From Acidobacteriota bacterium (GTDB lineage: Bacteria > Acidobacteriota > Blastocatellia > Pyrinomonadales > Pyrinomonadaceae), in NCBI GenBank assembly GCA_016700075.1, contig CP065000.1:1426001-1490000 (forward strand): a stretch of 64,000 nucleotides of DNA, read 5' to 3'. A program made the position numbers and the translations under genes. The notes beneath the pieces are model-generated. The model saw only the letters and a list, made by a program, of their open reading frames with translations. It did no database searches and was not told where the DNA came from. Positions within the stretch are counted from its first letter, which is position 1. Every line of letters begins with the position of its first letter. Shown piece after piece: positions 15,709 through 25,134 of the stretch.

Positions 15709-17391
15709 ATGGCTTTGAATTCGTTTAGTTATTTTCTGCCCGATCAGATAGAAGGCGGTTTCCGCCGAACAGCTGCACAATGGCAGGTCGACGACAAGAT
15801 CGCCGGGATCTGGCAGCGGGACGCAAGTGTATGGACCGGCAGCGGCGAAGAGAACTGGTTGGGCTGGCTTGATATTGTCGAAAGAGAGCTTGCGGACCTG
15901 CAGAAATACCGCAGCCTGCACGAGGATATAGAGACGGCCGGCTTCGAGCATATTCTCTTGCTTGGTATGGGCGGCTCTTCGCTGTGCCCTGAGGTTCTGG
16001 CAAACACTTTCGGTAAGGCACATTTTCACATCCTCGATTCCACCGTTCCCGCACAGGTGAAGGCGGTGGAGAACAAGATCAGCCTTGAAAAGACGCTTTT
16101 CATTGTCGCGAGTAAATCCGGCTCGACGCTGGAACCTAACTGTTTCAAGCAGTATTTCTTTGACCGCGTATCGCAAAGTTCAACCGAGCCGGGAAAACAT
16201 TTCGTTGCTATTACCGATCCGGGCTCAAGAATGGAACAGGTCGCCCTCGATGACGGCTTTCGGCATATCATCTATGGCGAACCGACGGTTGGCGGGCGTT
16301 TTTCGGCATTGTCGCCGTTCGGGATGGCGGCCGCAGCAGCGATGGGGCTGAATGTTGAAGAATTCCTCAACAACGCGAGCCGAATGTCAGCAGCATGCCG
16401 AAACGGCGATCCGCAAAACAATCCCGGGGCATTGCTTGGACTGCTGTTGGGCGTCTGCCATAAAGCCGGACGCGATAAACTGACGATCTTCACATCGCCG
16501 GAGGTCGCAAGTTTGGGCGCGTGGCTGGAGCAGCTAGTCGCCGAATCTACCGGCAAGAACGGCGTTGCGATCATTCCTGTCGACGGCGAGCCGAAATTGG
16601 ATACGGCGAAATACGGCGATGACCGCATTTTCGCATTTATCGCGACCGGGCATTCAATGGACTTCGACAAATTTGCGAAAGATCTGCAAAACGCCGGCCA
16701 TCCGACCGTGTCGATCGAAATGCCCGATGTTTCTCGGCTCGCACAGGAATTCTTCCGTTGGGAATTCGCCACCGCGGTCGCCGGTGCGGTCATGGGCATC
16801 AACCCGTTCGACCAGCCCGATGTCGAATCCGCAAAGATCGAGGCACGTAAGCTCACCGACACTTATGAACAAACAGGTGCGCTTCCCGGCGAAACACCGT
16901 TCTACATCGAGGGCAACATAGGGCTGTACGCCGGCGAACAATACGCGTCGCAATTGACAGCGGAAGCGAACAAGCTTGCTGATATCCTTGCCGCTCATAT
17001 CGGAAACATTCGTCCGGATGATTATTTCGCCTTGCTTGCATATCTGGAAATGAATACTGAACATTCAACTCTGCTTGGACATATCAGAAAGGCCGTCTTG
17101 GAACGATGTCATGCTGCGACCTGTCTCGGTTTTGGGCCTCGGTTCCTTCATTCGACCGGCCAGGCATACAAAGGCGGTGCGAACAATGGTGTTTTCCTGC
17201 AGATAACCGCCGATGACCCATTCGACCTGCCCGTGCCGGGCCAAAAATACACTTTCGGGGTCGTTGCTGCATCACAGGCACGCGGTGATTTTGAGGTCCT
17301 GGTCGATCGCGGCCGCAGAGCCCTTCGCATTCATCTCGGTCCTGATGTGAAAGCGGGGCTTGAACTGATATTGTCTGCGGTCTTGCCCTGA
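15709..17391 (+). CDS. pgi: Glucose-6-phosphate isomerase, related to the PGI half of transaldolase-PGI fusions
   Basis: 560 aa from the ATG at 15709 (MALNSFSYFLP); an in-frame TTG at 15652 is less likely. Phosphosugar-binding SIS motifs are clear: LLLGMGGSSLCPEV near residue 88, VASKSGSTLEPN near 137, and active-site segments around GGRFSALSPFG, GNIG and the C-terminal HSTGQAYKGG. It interconverts glucose-6-P and fructose-6-P. The N-terminal sequence and C-terminal half look like the PGI domain of bifunctional transaldolase/PGI proteins, but no transaldolase domain lies upstream. No strong ribosome-binding site is visible. Confidence 0.88.
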   Translation: MALNSFSYFLPDQIEGGFRRTAAQWQVDDKIAGIWQRDASVWTGSGEENWLGWLDIVERELADLQKYRSLHEDIETAGFEHILLLGMGGSSLCPEVLANTFGKAHFHILDSTVPAQVKAVENKISLEKTLFIVASKSGSTLEPNCFKQYFFDRVSQSSTEPGKHFVAITDPGSRMEQVALDDGFRHIIYGEPTVGGRFSALSPFGMAAAAAMGLNVEEFLNNASRMSAACRNGDPQNNPGALLGLLLGVCHKAGRDKLTIFTSPEVASLGAWLEQLVAESTGKNGVAIIPVDGEPKLDTAKYGDDRIFAFIATGHSMDFDKFAKDLQNAGHPTVSIEMPDVSRLAQEFFRWEFATAVAGAVMGINPFDQPDVESAKIEARKLTDTYEQTGALPGETPFYIEGNIGLYAGEQYASQLTAEANKLADILAAHIGNIRPDDYFALLAYLEMNTEHSTLLGHIRKAVLERCHAATCLGFGPRFLHSTGQAYKGGANNGVFLQITADDPFDLPVPGQKYTFGVVAASQARGDFEVLVDRGRRALRIHLGPDVKAGLELILSAVLP

Positions 17392-17460
17392 AAAATCGTT
17401 AAATTATGTAATACAAAGGCTTCTCGCTATACTGAAGTTTACGCCGATATTCGGCAGCAA

Positions 17461-18579
17461 ATGGGAATGGAGCCTGACAAAGACGAACGAAAGGCGGATA
17501 ACGGCACACCGCCCGAAGACCGTCGCCGCGGACCTCGTGGCAAGCACGTCATGATCGGTGCCCACGGCATTGCGTTCTTGTTCGGCCTCGGGCTTCTCGC
17601 TTTTCTGATCTACAACGTTGGGTATCAGAGCATACTCGAATCAGTTTCAAAGGTCGGTTGGGGATTCATTCCGATCTTTGCTCTGAATTTTATCCGCCAC
17701 GTCAGCCGTGCCGCGAGTATGTACCTTGCTGTCGAACCCGAGCATCGAAACTTCAAATTCAGAAGCGCTCTTGCTGCCAGATTCGGCGGCGAAGCCGTGA
17801 CCTTCTTTACATTCACGGGCCCATTCCTGGGCGATGCGGCAAAGGCCATGTTGCTTAGACGCAACTTGCCGCTGACCTATGGTGCATCTGCGGTCATCAT
17901 CGACAATATCCTCTATTACTTGACGGTCATATTCATGGTCTTGGCAGGTATTGCTCTACTGGTTGCGACCTATGGAACGGGCGGAGAGGCGGTCGGACGT
18001 GTCCTGATCGGCACGGTCATCGTGTCGCTGGTGCTGTTCGCGGCATTCGTGCTTGCCATCAAGTATCGCGTTACGCCAACATCAAGTGCCATCTCGTACC
18101 TGGAAAATAAAGGCATTGCTCCAGCTTTCTTCATTCGGAAACAGAAGAACATAAGAGACGTGGAAAGCATCGTTTTCGATTTCTATCACGACAGAAAACG
18201 CGACTTTTTCATCCTTTTTGCGATCAGCATCGGCGTTCACATCATCAGTGTTATCGAGGTTTATCTGATCCTGCAGTTACTGGGTTTCACAGATGCCACG
18301 GTAGCGACGGCGTTCATTATCGAGAGTCTGACGAAGATCATAAACGCCGCGTTCGGCTTTATTCCGGGCACGGTTGGAGTTTATGAAGGAGGCAATGGAC
18401 TTATATTGCGTATTCTCGGCTACACGACGGCCGTAGGTGTGGCATTGGCTCTCGTACGCCGCGGAGCGATCCTGTTGTCGACGGTCATCGGTGTCGGTGT
18501 GTTATTGTGGCGAACGGCAGAACGCGGAGCCCAAAAGATCGCCGAAGCAAAGGAACAAAGATCATCGTCGGCTGAATGA
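17461..18579 (+). CDS. Flippase-like (LPG synthetase TM / UPF0104) membrane protein
   Basis: 372 aa. A charged N-terminus (about 1-35) precedes about eight membrane segments. The family signs are FGGEAVTFFTFTGPFLGDAAKAMLLRR in the middle and NAAFGFIPGTVGVYEGGNGLIL near residue 300. Members are integral inner-membrane proteins related to the MprF flippase domain and to glycan-associated lipid handling; a role in moving lipid-linked material across the membrane is inferred. The 3' end overlaps the convergent phosphatase by 18 bp. Confidence 0.82.
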   Translation: MGMEPDKDERKADNGTPPEDRRRGPRGKHVMIGAHGIAFLFGLGLLAFLIYNVGYQSILESVSKVGWGFIPIFALNFIRHVSRAASMYLAVEPEHRNFKFRSALAARFGGEAVTFFTFTGPFLGDAAKAMLLRRNLPLTYGASAVIIDNILYYLTVIFMVLAGIALLVATYGTGGEAVGRVLIGTVIVSLVLFAAFVLAIKYRVTPTSSAISYLENKGIAPAFFIRKQKNIRDVESIVFDFYHDRKRDFFILFAISIGVHIISVIEVYLILQLLGFTDATVATAFIIESLTKIINAAFGFIPGTVGVYEGGNGLILRILGYTTAVGVALALVRRGAILLSTVIGVGVLLWRTAERGAQKIAEAKEQRSSSAE

Positions 18580-21057
18580 CGAGTTGGAAGGTTTCGCTAT
18601 CTCTGTGACTATTTTGCCGGGCATCGGCTGAAAACCCATTCCTCTCAGCTCTCTCGATGGCGCTCCCTGATCGTCAATGAATCCCATCAAATTCAGGATC
18701 GTCGGAGCGAAGCTCAAGCTGTCGTAAGGAGCGGCAACGGCGAGGCCCCGCGGGATTCCGGTACTGTCGCCGCCCGCGATCATGAACGTCGAGTTTGATG
18801 AAACGCGAAAGAACGATCCGTGATTTCCACCGGGATTGAATCCTCGAACGTCAAAATTCCAGTGATAGTTTGCCAGTATGCCGATCTCGGGCTCGGACAT
18901 ATCGCGTTGCCGCTGCCGGAAACGCTGTATCAGGACGCCGTCAGCCCCGATCGCTTCGGCCGGCGGCGGCAGCGGGTGGTGAAGCGTTTGTTCGACGATC
19001 GACATAAGAGCATTGGAATACCGTGTTTGATGAACGGCGTTCAGCCAATCGTTCTCAGTGTGCCAACGGCCGAGCCAATCGGAAGGCGATTCACCGCGGG
19101 TATCAAACTGAGCGTCTTCAAAATAGCGCAAAGGGTGGCCTTCCCGTGGCTCAAGAACGTCAAATTCTATCTTCCCGTCCTTGTTCTGCCGCAAACCGCC
19201 AACGGTCAAATATCGATAGCTCCGCTCACCGTTTGATGCAATGCGCGTCAGCAGCAATGCCTGTTTGCTGTCCGCCCCGGCAAGCCAGACCGCATCCTGA
19301 TCAGTGGCATTTTCGTCCGACAAAACGCCGGCCAGATCGCGAGCCGGTATTCTAGTAACCGTAAAGTCGATCGGCCGATTGCCGATCTTCTCCTGAACAT
19401 TGTTTCGGACACGCTGGCTTATGAGCAGATCAAAGTAATCGACCCTCTCGAAACTGCGTTCGTCGTCGATCATGCCGTCGCCCCCGACAACAAGCCCGGT
19501 CGGAGCAACACCGAAAACGTAATTCTGCAGCTGGTGGATCGAATTATGTTCACCCATAGCTCCGGGATGAACCAGATCGCGAATATTGAATTTTCCGGCT
19601 TTCAGCGCGTCCTGCTTCAACGAGAGCAGGCTGTCGAGGCTTCTCAGGTATGCTCGATTGTCCGCGAGCATTCGACGGTCAAGAGCCACCTGAGCAAACT
19701 CCCGTCGGGCCTGTTTGTCCAGCCCCAGTGCGATCTGTTCCAGGCTGAATTTCTTGGGATTCTTTTCCGCCTTCGCGGCTCGGGCAGCCGTCCAGCGGTC
19801 CAATGCCGCAAGTTCCTCTTTCATTTCGGCCGAAACACTTTCCCATTTTGAGCGATGCCGCCCGATCAGGTCCATGACCGACGCGGACGCGGCAGAAAGC
19901 ATCGGCTCCCGGAGCCCGTTCTTTATCTGCTGCAGAAGTATGTGCAGTTTGTTCAGGTCGCTGTTTCTGAAATGCACGGTCGAGCGCTCATTTCCGTCGA
20001 AATCGACAAGCGCTGTCGGGTAATCCTGGCTTTGGCCATTGAGATATCGAGAGTCTTTGGAAACCGTTCTGATCAAAGGCGTCAGAGGATAGATCCCCTT
20101 TACACTGTATTCGAGGAGCAGACGGCGTTTGGTGACCGTGTGATGAGCACCGCCCTCTGCCCCTGCAAGCAATCGAACGATATTAAATCCCTGACTGTAT
20201 GTTTCTTCGTCCGAATTGAAACCGTGATCGGAAACAAGGACCAATGCCGTTTCCGGCCCTCGTTTTGACGTTTCGATCGCGTTCCAAAACTGTCCGATGA
20301 CTCGGTCTATCTCCCTTAGAGCATTGATGCGCGAAGGTCGGTCATTGTTGTGATGTGATATGTGGTCGAAGGACACGTCATAGTAGTCCATGTAATCGAC
20401 ATTATGCTCTCTCGTAAGAATTCGAATGATGTCGTGCGCGTTTTGATTGATGGTCGTTTTTCTGAACGGCAGCCCAATGGTCCATTCATCGAGAAAATCC
20501 GAGATATTGCCCGGATAGTGCTTAACAAATCCTTTTGCCAAGATCTCCCAATTGTTTCCGCGTTGGTAGAGCTGGTGGCTCTTGTAGCGCCGCTCATACG
20601 GAAATATGTCTGATATCAACGGCACCCCTAACTGATCCAGCACCTCGACCGCGGGCATATCGGCGTTCTGCTTGAAAGCGTAGTTCAGGTAATAAGGAAA
20701 AAAATTCAGATAATCGTAAGGATGCAGCGTATAGCGGTCGTATTCGACATTTCCTTTGACCTGCATATGTTGGCCCGTATCAAGCACGCCCCACGCCGGG
20801 CCTGAGATGCTGTAGCCGCGAGTATAGAAATTCGGGACGCGGGAGCCATTCTTATAAAAAACATGATCGATCCAAGGAAGCATCGACCGCCCGGTGCTCG
20901 GGTCGGTCTCTCTTACGAATTTATCGACATAATAGCTCGGCAACCCGTCGATCTTTACTATAACGATCCGCTTCACCGGCTGGCCCAGACCTTCTGCCGC
21001 TGACGCGAGGCAGAAAAGTATCAGCAATGACAAATTGAAGGTCCTAAAAAACTTCAT
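18562..21057 (-). CDS. Secreted alkaline-phosphatase-superfamily enzyme (phosphodiesterase/pyrophosphatase type)
   Basis: 831 aa with a Sec signal (about 1-26). The core resembles type I phosphodiesterase/nucleotide pyrophosphatase: IVIVKIDGLPSYYVDKF with the first metal Asp, NFYTRGYSISGPAWGVLDTGQ where the catalytic Thr/Ser would sit, DYYDVSFDHISHHNND and ALVLVSDHGFNSDEE with metal-binding Asp/His pairs, and a C-terminal GNHGSFFR. A long insertion (about residues 320-720) separates the core halves. It probably hydrolyses phosphate esters in the periplasm or outside; the substrate is unknown. The gene follows the 669-aa secreted protein by 20 bp, pointing to one operon. Confidence 0.8.
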   Translation of the reverse strand: MKFFRTFNLSLLILFCLASAAEGLGQPVKRIVIVKIDGLPSYYVDKFVRETDPSTGRSMLPWIDHVFYKNGSRVPNFYTRGYSISGPAWGVLDTGQHMQVKGNVEYDRYTLHPYDYLNFFPYYLNYAFKQNADMPAVEVLDQLGVPLISDIFPYERRYKSHQLYQRGNNWEILAKGFVKHYPGNISDFLDEWTIGLPFRKTTINQNAHDIIRILTREHNVDYMDYYDVSFDHISHHNNDRPSRINALREIDRVIGQFWNAIETSKRGPETALVLVSDHGFNSDEETYSQGFNIVRLLAGAEGGAHHTVTKRRLLLEYSVKGIYPLTPLIRTVSKDSRYLNGQSQDYPTALVDFDGNERSTVHFRNSDLNKLHILLQQIKNGLREPMLSAASASVMDLIGRHRSKWESVSAEMKEELAALDRWTAARAAKAEKNPKKFSLEQIALGLDKQARREFAQVALDRRMLADNRAYLRSLDSLLSLKQDALKAGKFNIRDLVHPGAMGEHNSIHQLQNYVFGVAPTGLVVGGDGMIDDERSFERVDYFDLLISQRVRNNVQEKIGNRPIDFTVTRIPARDLAGVLSDENATDQDAVWLAGADSKQALLLTRIASNGERSYRYLTVGGLRQNKDGKIEFDVLEPREGHPLRYFEDAQFDTRGESPSDWLGRWHTENDWLNAVHQTRYSNALMSIVEQTLHHPLPPPAEAIGADGVLIQRFRQRQRDMSEPEIGILANYHWNFDVRGFNPGGNHGSFFRVSSNSTFMIAGGDSTGIPRGLAVAAPYDSLSFAPTILNLMGFIDDQGAPSRELRGMGFQPMPGKIVTEIAKPSNSSFSRR

Positions 21058-21077
21058 CCTTCGATCCTGGGTAACTA

Positions 21078-23087
21078 TTAAGGGAGAAGCCCGGCGATGA
21101 TGCGGGAATCATGATCGGACATTTTCAGTCCTTCCGTTCGTGCTTTTCTCAGATAACGGGCCGTCTCGACCCGCCAATGGTCGTCAATATCGGGCGTCGA
21201 ATATATCGCAAGCATTTGGCTTTTCGCTTCAGGATTATTGATGCGATAAAGCCCGGCCAACGCCCGTTCCCTGATGTCGGGCAGACGCGTTGCCTTGAAG
21301 ATGGAGGAAATTGCCTTTGCGGTTTTTGCTGTCGCCTTTGATCCGCCTTCGGAAGCGATGAAATCAAGAGAATCCTTAAGTTGGGCGATATTGGAATCGA
21401 TCTCGGGCCTAACTGACCGGGCCGCCGTTTCGCGAATGATCCGCTCGTGATATTGGAGACGCCTAGCAACGTCGATCATTGCAATATTCGCAGAATTGTA
21501 ATTCTTTCTTTGTTTGTAATTGCCGAAGGTCAAAAAACTGATGAACGAATGAAAGGTACGCGACGCCGTTCCGCTCTTGAGGCGAGCCATTTCCTCTCGG
21601 CGGTCGTTTCGGATACGCTTCGCCAAGCCATCAGGACGTTCGGCATAGAGCATCAGGTTGCGGTACTGGAGCCGGGCGATCTGCAGTTCTACGTCGAGGT
21701 CATTCTGCCGCGGATTCAAGGTCGATGACTCTACACGTTTTGCCATCTCTTCACGCAAAGGAACCGAGAGCGAATCATCCAACGCGATCAGTGTCTTGAG
21801 TTGAGCGTAGGACCTTCGGCGTGATTCCTGGTTAAAGTCGGTCCCGCGTCGAGATGTAGTGAAATCCAACAGAAAACGCCCGAGAAAGTAGGGAACGCTG
21901 CTGAATTTCGACAGAGACAGCACGTTTCCGGTAACGTCATTCAGAACGCGGCGTGACATCTCTCGAAACTTCGGGTTTTTGTTATTGCGAAAATCTACAA
22001 GGATGACCGGGATCTTAGGATTGTCGAGCCCATAGACCGCAAGCGGGATCAGCGTCCTCGCCCGAGCGTTCGGGTGATCATGATCGACCTCCCTGTCCTG
22101 GTCGTCGTACCAGCGAGTTTCCATGTAGCCTTCCCACCTTTTCAGCGAGGGGTCGGTCCACGGGTCCCGAATGTTCAAGAACCTGCCGTCAAATTTCTTG
22201 TTTCGCCCCGCATTGATCTCCTCGCGGTCTGCCCAAACAATAGCGTGGGTCGCCGAACCGTCCGGCATCTCGATCGGATCGAATATCAATCCCTGAGCTT
22301 CTGTCTGCTGTCGTAAAAGCTCCCAATTATGACCCCGGTAATCACGCGTCAATGCGGTCTCTTTCTTTACAAGCCTGCCGAAATTCTCTGATTGCATCCT
22401 TCCGCCGAAAGGCTTGTTGTCAAGAATCAGCTTTGCCTGAATATCACTCAGGTCCTGATCGGAGAGGATCCGTTCGTTTTCCGCGTCCTGATATACGGTG
22501 AGCAGCGCCAATGCGCTGGCGATCGCCGCCTTCTTGTGATCGGAGCCATTCTGTCGATACTGCAGGATGCTGGATCGAGGAGCGATACTGAGGTCATTCA
22601 CGATTATCCGCTTGAAGGCGATCCAAAATACCTGATCCCAGATCGATGGGTTCGGACGGTTCAGATCCACCAATGCAGGCGGCGGACCGGAACCGCTGAC
22701 CTTCTTATTTCCGGCACGCGTATAAAAGAAGGGAACCGCGGATGCAACTTTCTGCCAAAATCCCGGTTCAGTATAGGTCAGCAGCCAAATATATCTCAGG
22801 CGGTCGTTCGCGGGGTCATTGTCATCTAGAGTGTCCTTGAAAATGCTGAATAGAGGTGTTTCGGAAACAATGGTCAGCCCTCCGTCCTTTGCAACATTCC
22901 TGGCAAAGATCGTAACCAGTTCTCCGCCTGCTACTATCTTGCTGTCAGTACGAAAGGAGGGTTCCGCGAGATCCGCAGGCTGACCGACCACTTGTGCCGC
23001 AGCGATCCCGGCAGAAATAAAGCACAGCAGGACGGAACCCGCCAGACAGGCGAAAGACTTCCGTGGATTCTTACAAATACGGATCAT
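21078..23087 (-). CDS. Large secreted protein of unknown function
   Basis: 669 aa with a signal peptide (about 1-31, ending GIAAAQ). No family recognised. Visible features are an IVAGGELVTIFARN beta region near residue 52, a central charged domain (GYMETRWYDDQDREVDHDHPNARAR) and an alpha-helical C-terminal third with a HEAT-like pattern (IRERALAGLYRINNPEAKSQMLAIYST, WRVETARYLRKARTEG). It lies directly upstream of the secreted phosphatase on the same strand, so the two may work together on an extracytoplasmic substrate; this is inference from position only. Confidence 0.7.
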   Translation of the reverse strand: MIRICKNPRKSFACLAGSVLLCFISAGIAAAQVVGQPADLAEPSFRTDSKIVAGGELVTIFARNVAKDGGLTIVSETPLFSIFKDTLDDNDPANDRLRYIWLLTYTEPGFWQKVASAVPFFYTRAGNKKVSGSGPPPALVDLNRPNPSIWDQVFWIAFKRIIVNDLSIAPRSSILQYRQNGSDHKKAAIASALALLTVYQDAENERILSDQDLSDIQAKLILDNKPFGGRMQSENFGRLVKKETALTRDYRGHNWELLRQQTEAQGLIFDPIEMPDGSATHAIVWADREEINAGRNKKFDGRFLNIRDPWTDPSLKRWEGYMETRWYDDQDREVDHDHPNARARTLIPLAVYGLDNPKIPVILVDFRNNKNPKFREMSRRVLNDVTGNVLSLSKFSSVPYFLGRFLLDFTTSRRGTDFNQESRRRSYAQLKTLIALDDSLSVPLREEMAKRVESSTLNPRQNDLDVELQIARLQYRNLMLYAERPDGLAKRIRNDRREEMARLKSGTASRTFHSFISFLTFGNYKQRKNYNSANIAMIDVARRLQYHERIIRETAARSVRPEIDSNIAQLKDSLDFIASEGGSKATAKTAKAISSIFKATRLPDIRERALAGLYRINNPEAKSQMLAIYSTPDIDDHWRVETARYLRKARTEGLKMSDHDSRIIAGLLP

Positions 23088-23106
23088 CGGTGTAGCAAAA
23101 GAATAA

Positions 23107-23259
23107 TTACGCCTGAAGCCGGCCCCGAAAAACGGTAAGAACCTCTACGAATGAAACCCCGATCGCGTTCAGCAAGATAATGTGGTAGAGGCCGCCTTTT
23201 CCTGCCGCGATGGCTGCCGCCCAAGCTGCGAAAAGGACAATAGCGACCACTTTCAGCAT
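23107..23259 (-). CDS. Small hydrophobic membrane protein (lmo0937/DUF5670-like)
   Basis: 50 aa. The minus strand ATG at 23259 gives MLKVVAIVLFAAWAAAIAAG, a short GKGGLYH turn and a second hydrophobic helix IILLNAIGVSFVEVL, ending in a basic tail. The two-helix plan with a central Gly turn recalls lmo0937-type proteins. It ends 19 bp before the 669-aa gene and would head that operon. No good ribosome-binding site is seen and the overlapping frame at 23084-23308 is also open, so this is a modest-confidence call. Confidence 0.42.
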   Translation of the reverse strand: MLKVVAIVLFAAWAAAIAAGKGGLYHIILLNAIGVSFVEVLTVFRGRLQA

Positions 23260-23436
23260 ATGCACCCAAAACAGCCCCGCTAAAGGGCGTATCCAAAGAG
23301 TTTAGCATTTTGACCGAACTTTCTCACAAACTCGGACACAGTTAGCAGGACGTTGCCTTGCCAAATCGTTACAATCAAATAGTATTGATGTAGCCGGCCC
23401 AAAAGAGGTTGCGGACTTAAATTCATTTTGCAGGAT

Positions 23437-25134
23437 ATGCAAAAAACAGAGACCCAGGCACCTCCCGCGACTGCGGGCATCTCTCGTGAAGAATTCCCCG
23501 AACCGCTGTTCTTCGCTCGAAACAGAGGTTTCGTTATCGTATTTCTGATGCTGACGCTGGCTGCCGGCTTCGCCTTTCGCACATACCAACTCGGCAGCGA
23601 AAGCCTTGGCGAGGACGAGATGAACAAGCTCGAGACCGTTCGTGAATATCGCGAGAATGGGCTTTCGGGCAAGAACGGCGAGCATCCTTTTCTAATGAAA
23701 GGCCTGCAAACGTTGAGTGTTTCGGCTGGCGAATCAATAAATTCCTCGCTCGGCACAAATATCCGCGAAGAGGCCGCACTTCGATTTCCGATCGCACTTT
23801 TCGGCACATTCACGTCGCTGCTTCTCTTCCTTTTGTTGACTGAGCTTTTTGGACGAAGCTACGGACTGATCGCGGCGGCAATGTGGGCTGTGGAGCCGAT
23901 GGCGATCGGTTTTGACCGCGTCGCGAAGGAGGACAGCCTGGTTCTTTTCTTTTTTCTGCTGACCTGCCTTTTGTGGGTTAAGAGCCAGACCGCGGCTGAA
24001 CACGATAACCCGCGTTGGCCCTTGAAAGCATGGGCCGCGGGCATCGCGTTCGCAGCTCTGATGGCGTCAAAATACTATCCGCACCTGCTCGCGGTACCCG
24101 CGGCCTATTACAACGCCTTCAAACACGTCGCCGCCAATAAATGGCATATGCGAGGAAAACGCTGGCTTATGTTTCTTGTGGTCATGGGGCTGGCTTTTTT
24201 GCTATTTAATCCCACAATAATGCTGCCTGAAACATGGCAGGAAATGGCGAAATTCTCCGGCGAAAAACGCATCGGCCATGACAGCTACGAATTCATGGGC
24301 TCACTTTACCGCAATCAGATGTCGGCGTGGCTGAGCGGCGTGCCGTGGACGTTTTACTACGTTTTCATTGCGGTCAAAACAACGCTGCCGGTGCTTGTTC
24401 TGTTCCTCGCCGGGCTGCCGCTGATGTTCCGAAAGAAAATGGGCGACGGCCGCTATTTGCTCGCGATCTGGGCATTTATGTGGTTTTTTCCGTTCACATT
24501 CCTTGGCGGAAAGTTCACCCGATATTTCACGCTGGCCGAGCCGCTGATACTGATCTGTGCAGCGACGGCATTCATCGCCGGCGTTTCGCTGGTCGCCGCA
24601 AAACTGCCGCTTAACGGGACAAAGCGGATCGCTTTTGAGACGGCAACGGTTGCTCTGCTGCTTGCCATTCCGATCGCGAATTCACTCGCCTACGCACCAA
24701 ATTATCGAATGTTCACTAATGTCATCGGCGGTGGTCACGCGGCTGCGGGAACCTATTTCCCGCACGATGAATTCTACGACGCCGCAACCCGCGAGGCCGT
24801 CGATATTATCGCTGCGAAGGCCGGTCGAGACGCGACCATCGCGTGCGAGACGCCGGCTCTTTTCGACTATTACGCGGAGAAGCACGGCCGGAGCGACCTG
24901 CGTTTCATATCTTTGTCAGACCCGCTGGCAGTGTCGGAAATGCGAAACGGCGACGTCGTCCTGCTGACCTCAGGCAGGCGATACTTCAGCAACACGCGAT
25001 ATGAAGAATTTCTGGAGAATTCGGGGATGACGCCACCCGAAGCAACGGTGAGCGGCCGAACCGCGGTGAGAATATATTTCCTTGACGAAGGGCTCGCCAA
25101 CTCCATCCGCGGGCTCGCCGTCAATCGTAATTGA
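23437..25134 (+). CDS. GT39-like polytopic glycosyltransferase (ArnT/PMT superfamily)
   Basis: 565 aa from the ATG at 23437; a TTG three codons earlier is possible. The first helix (about 30-47) is followed by the typical acidic loop LGSESLGEDEMNKLE, where the catalytic Asp/Glu of GT-C enzymes sits, and later by TELFGRSYGLIAAAMWAVEP and DRVAKEDSLVLFFFLLT, then about ten membrane helices and a C-terminal periplasmic domain. Such enzymes use polyprenyl-phosphate sugars to glycosylate lipids or proteins on the periplasmic side. Its 3' end overlaps the convergent ABC permease by 14 bp. Confidence 0.8.
   Translation: MQKTETQAPPATAGISREEFPEPLFFARNRGFVIVFLMLTLAAGFAFRTYQLGSESLGEDEMNKLETVREYRENGLSGKNGEHPFLMKGLQTLSVSAGESINSSLGTNIREEAALRFPIALFGTFTSLLLFLLLTELFGRSYGLIAAAMWAVEPMAIGFDRVAKEDSLVLFFFLLTCLLWVKSQTAAEHDNPRWPLKAWAAGIAFAALMASKYYPHLLAVPAAYYNAFKHVAANKWHMRGKRWLMFLVVMGLAFLLFNPTIMLPETWQEMAKFSGEKRIGHDSYEFMGSLYRNQMSAWLSGVPWTFYYVFIAVKTTLPVLVLFLAGLPLMFRKKMGDGRYLLAIWAFMWFFPFTFLGGKFTRYFTLAEPLILICAATAFIAGVSLVAAKLPLNGTKRIAFETATVALLLAIPIANSLAYAPNYRMFTNVIGGGHAAAGTYFPHDEFYDAATREAVDIIAAKAGRDATIACETPALFDYYAEKHGRSDLRFISLSDPLAVSEMRNGDVVLLTSGRRYFSNTRYEEFLENSGMTPPEATVSGRTAVRIYFLDEGLANSIRGLAVNRN

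Noticed and set aside
23084..23308. 74-residue open frame upstream of the 669-aa gene
   Set aside because: Composition is Arg/Gly-rich and not protein-like; the other frame (23107-23259) gives a plausible two-helix membrane protein.
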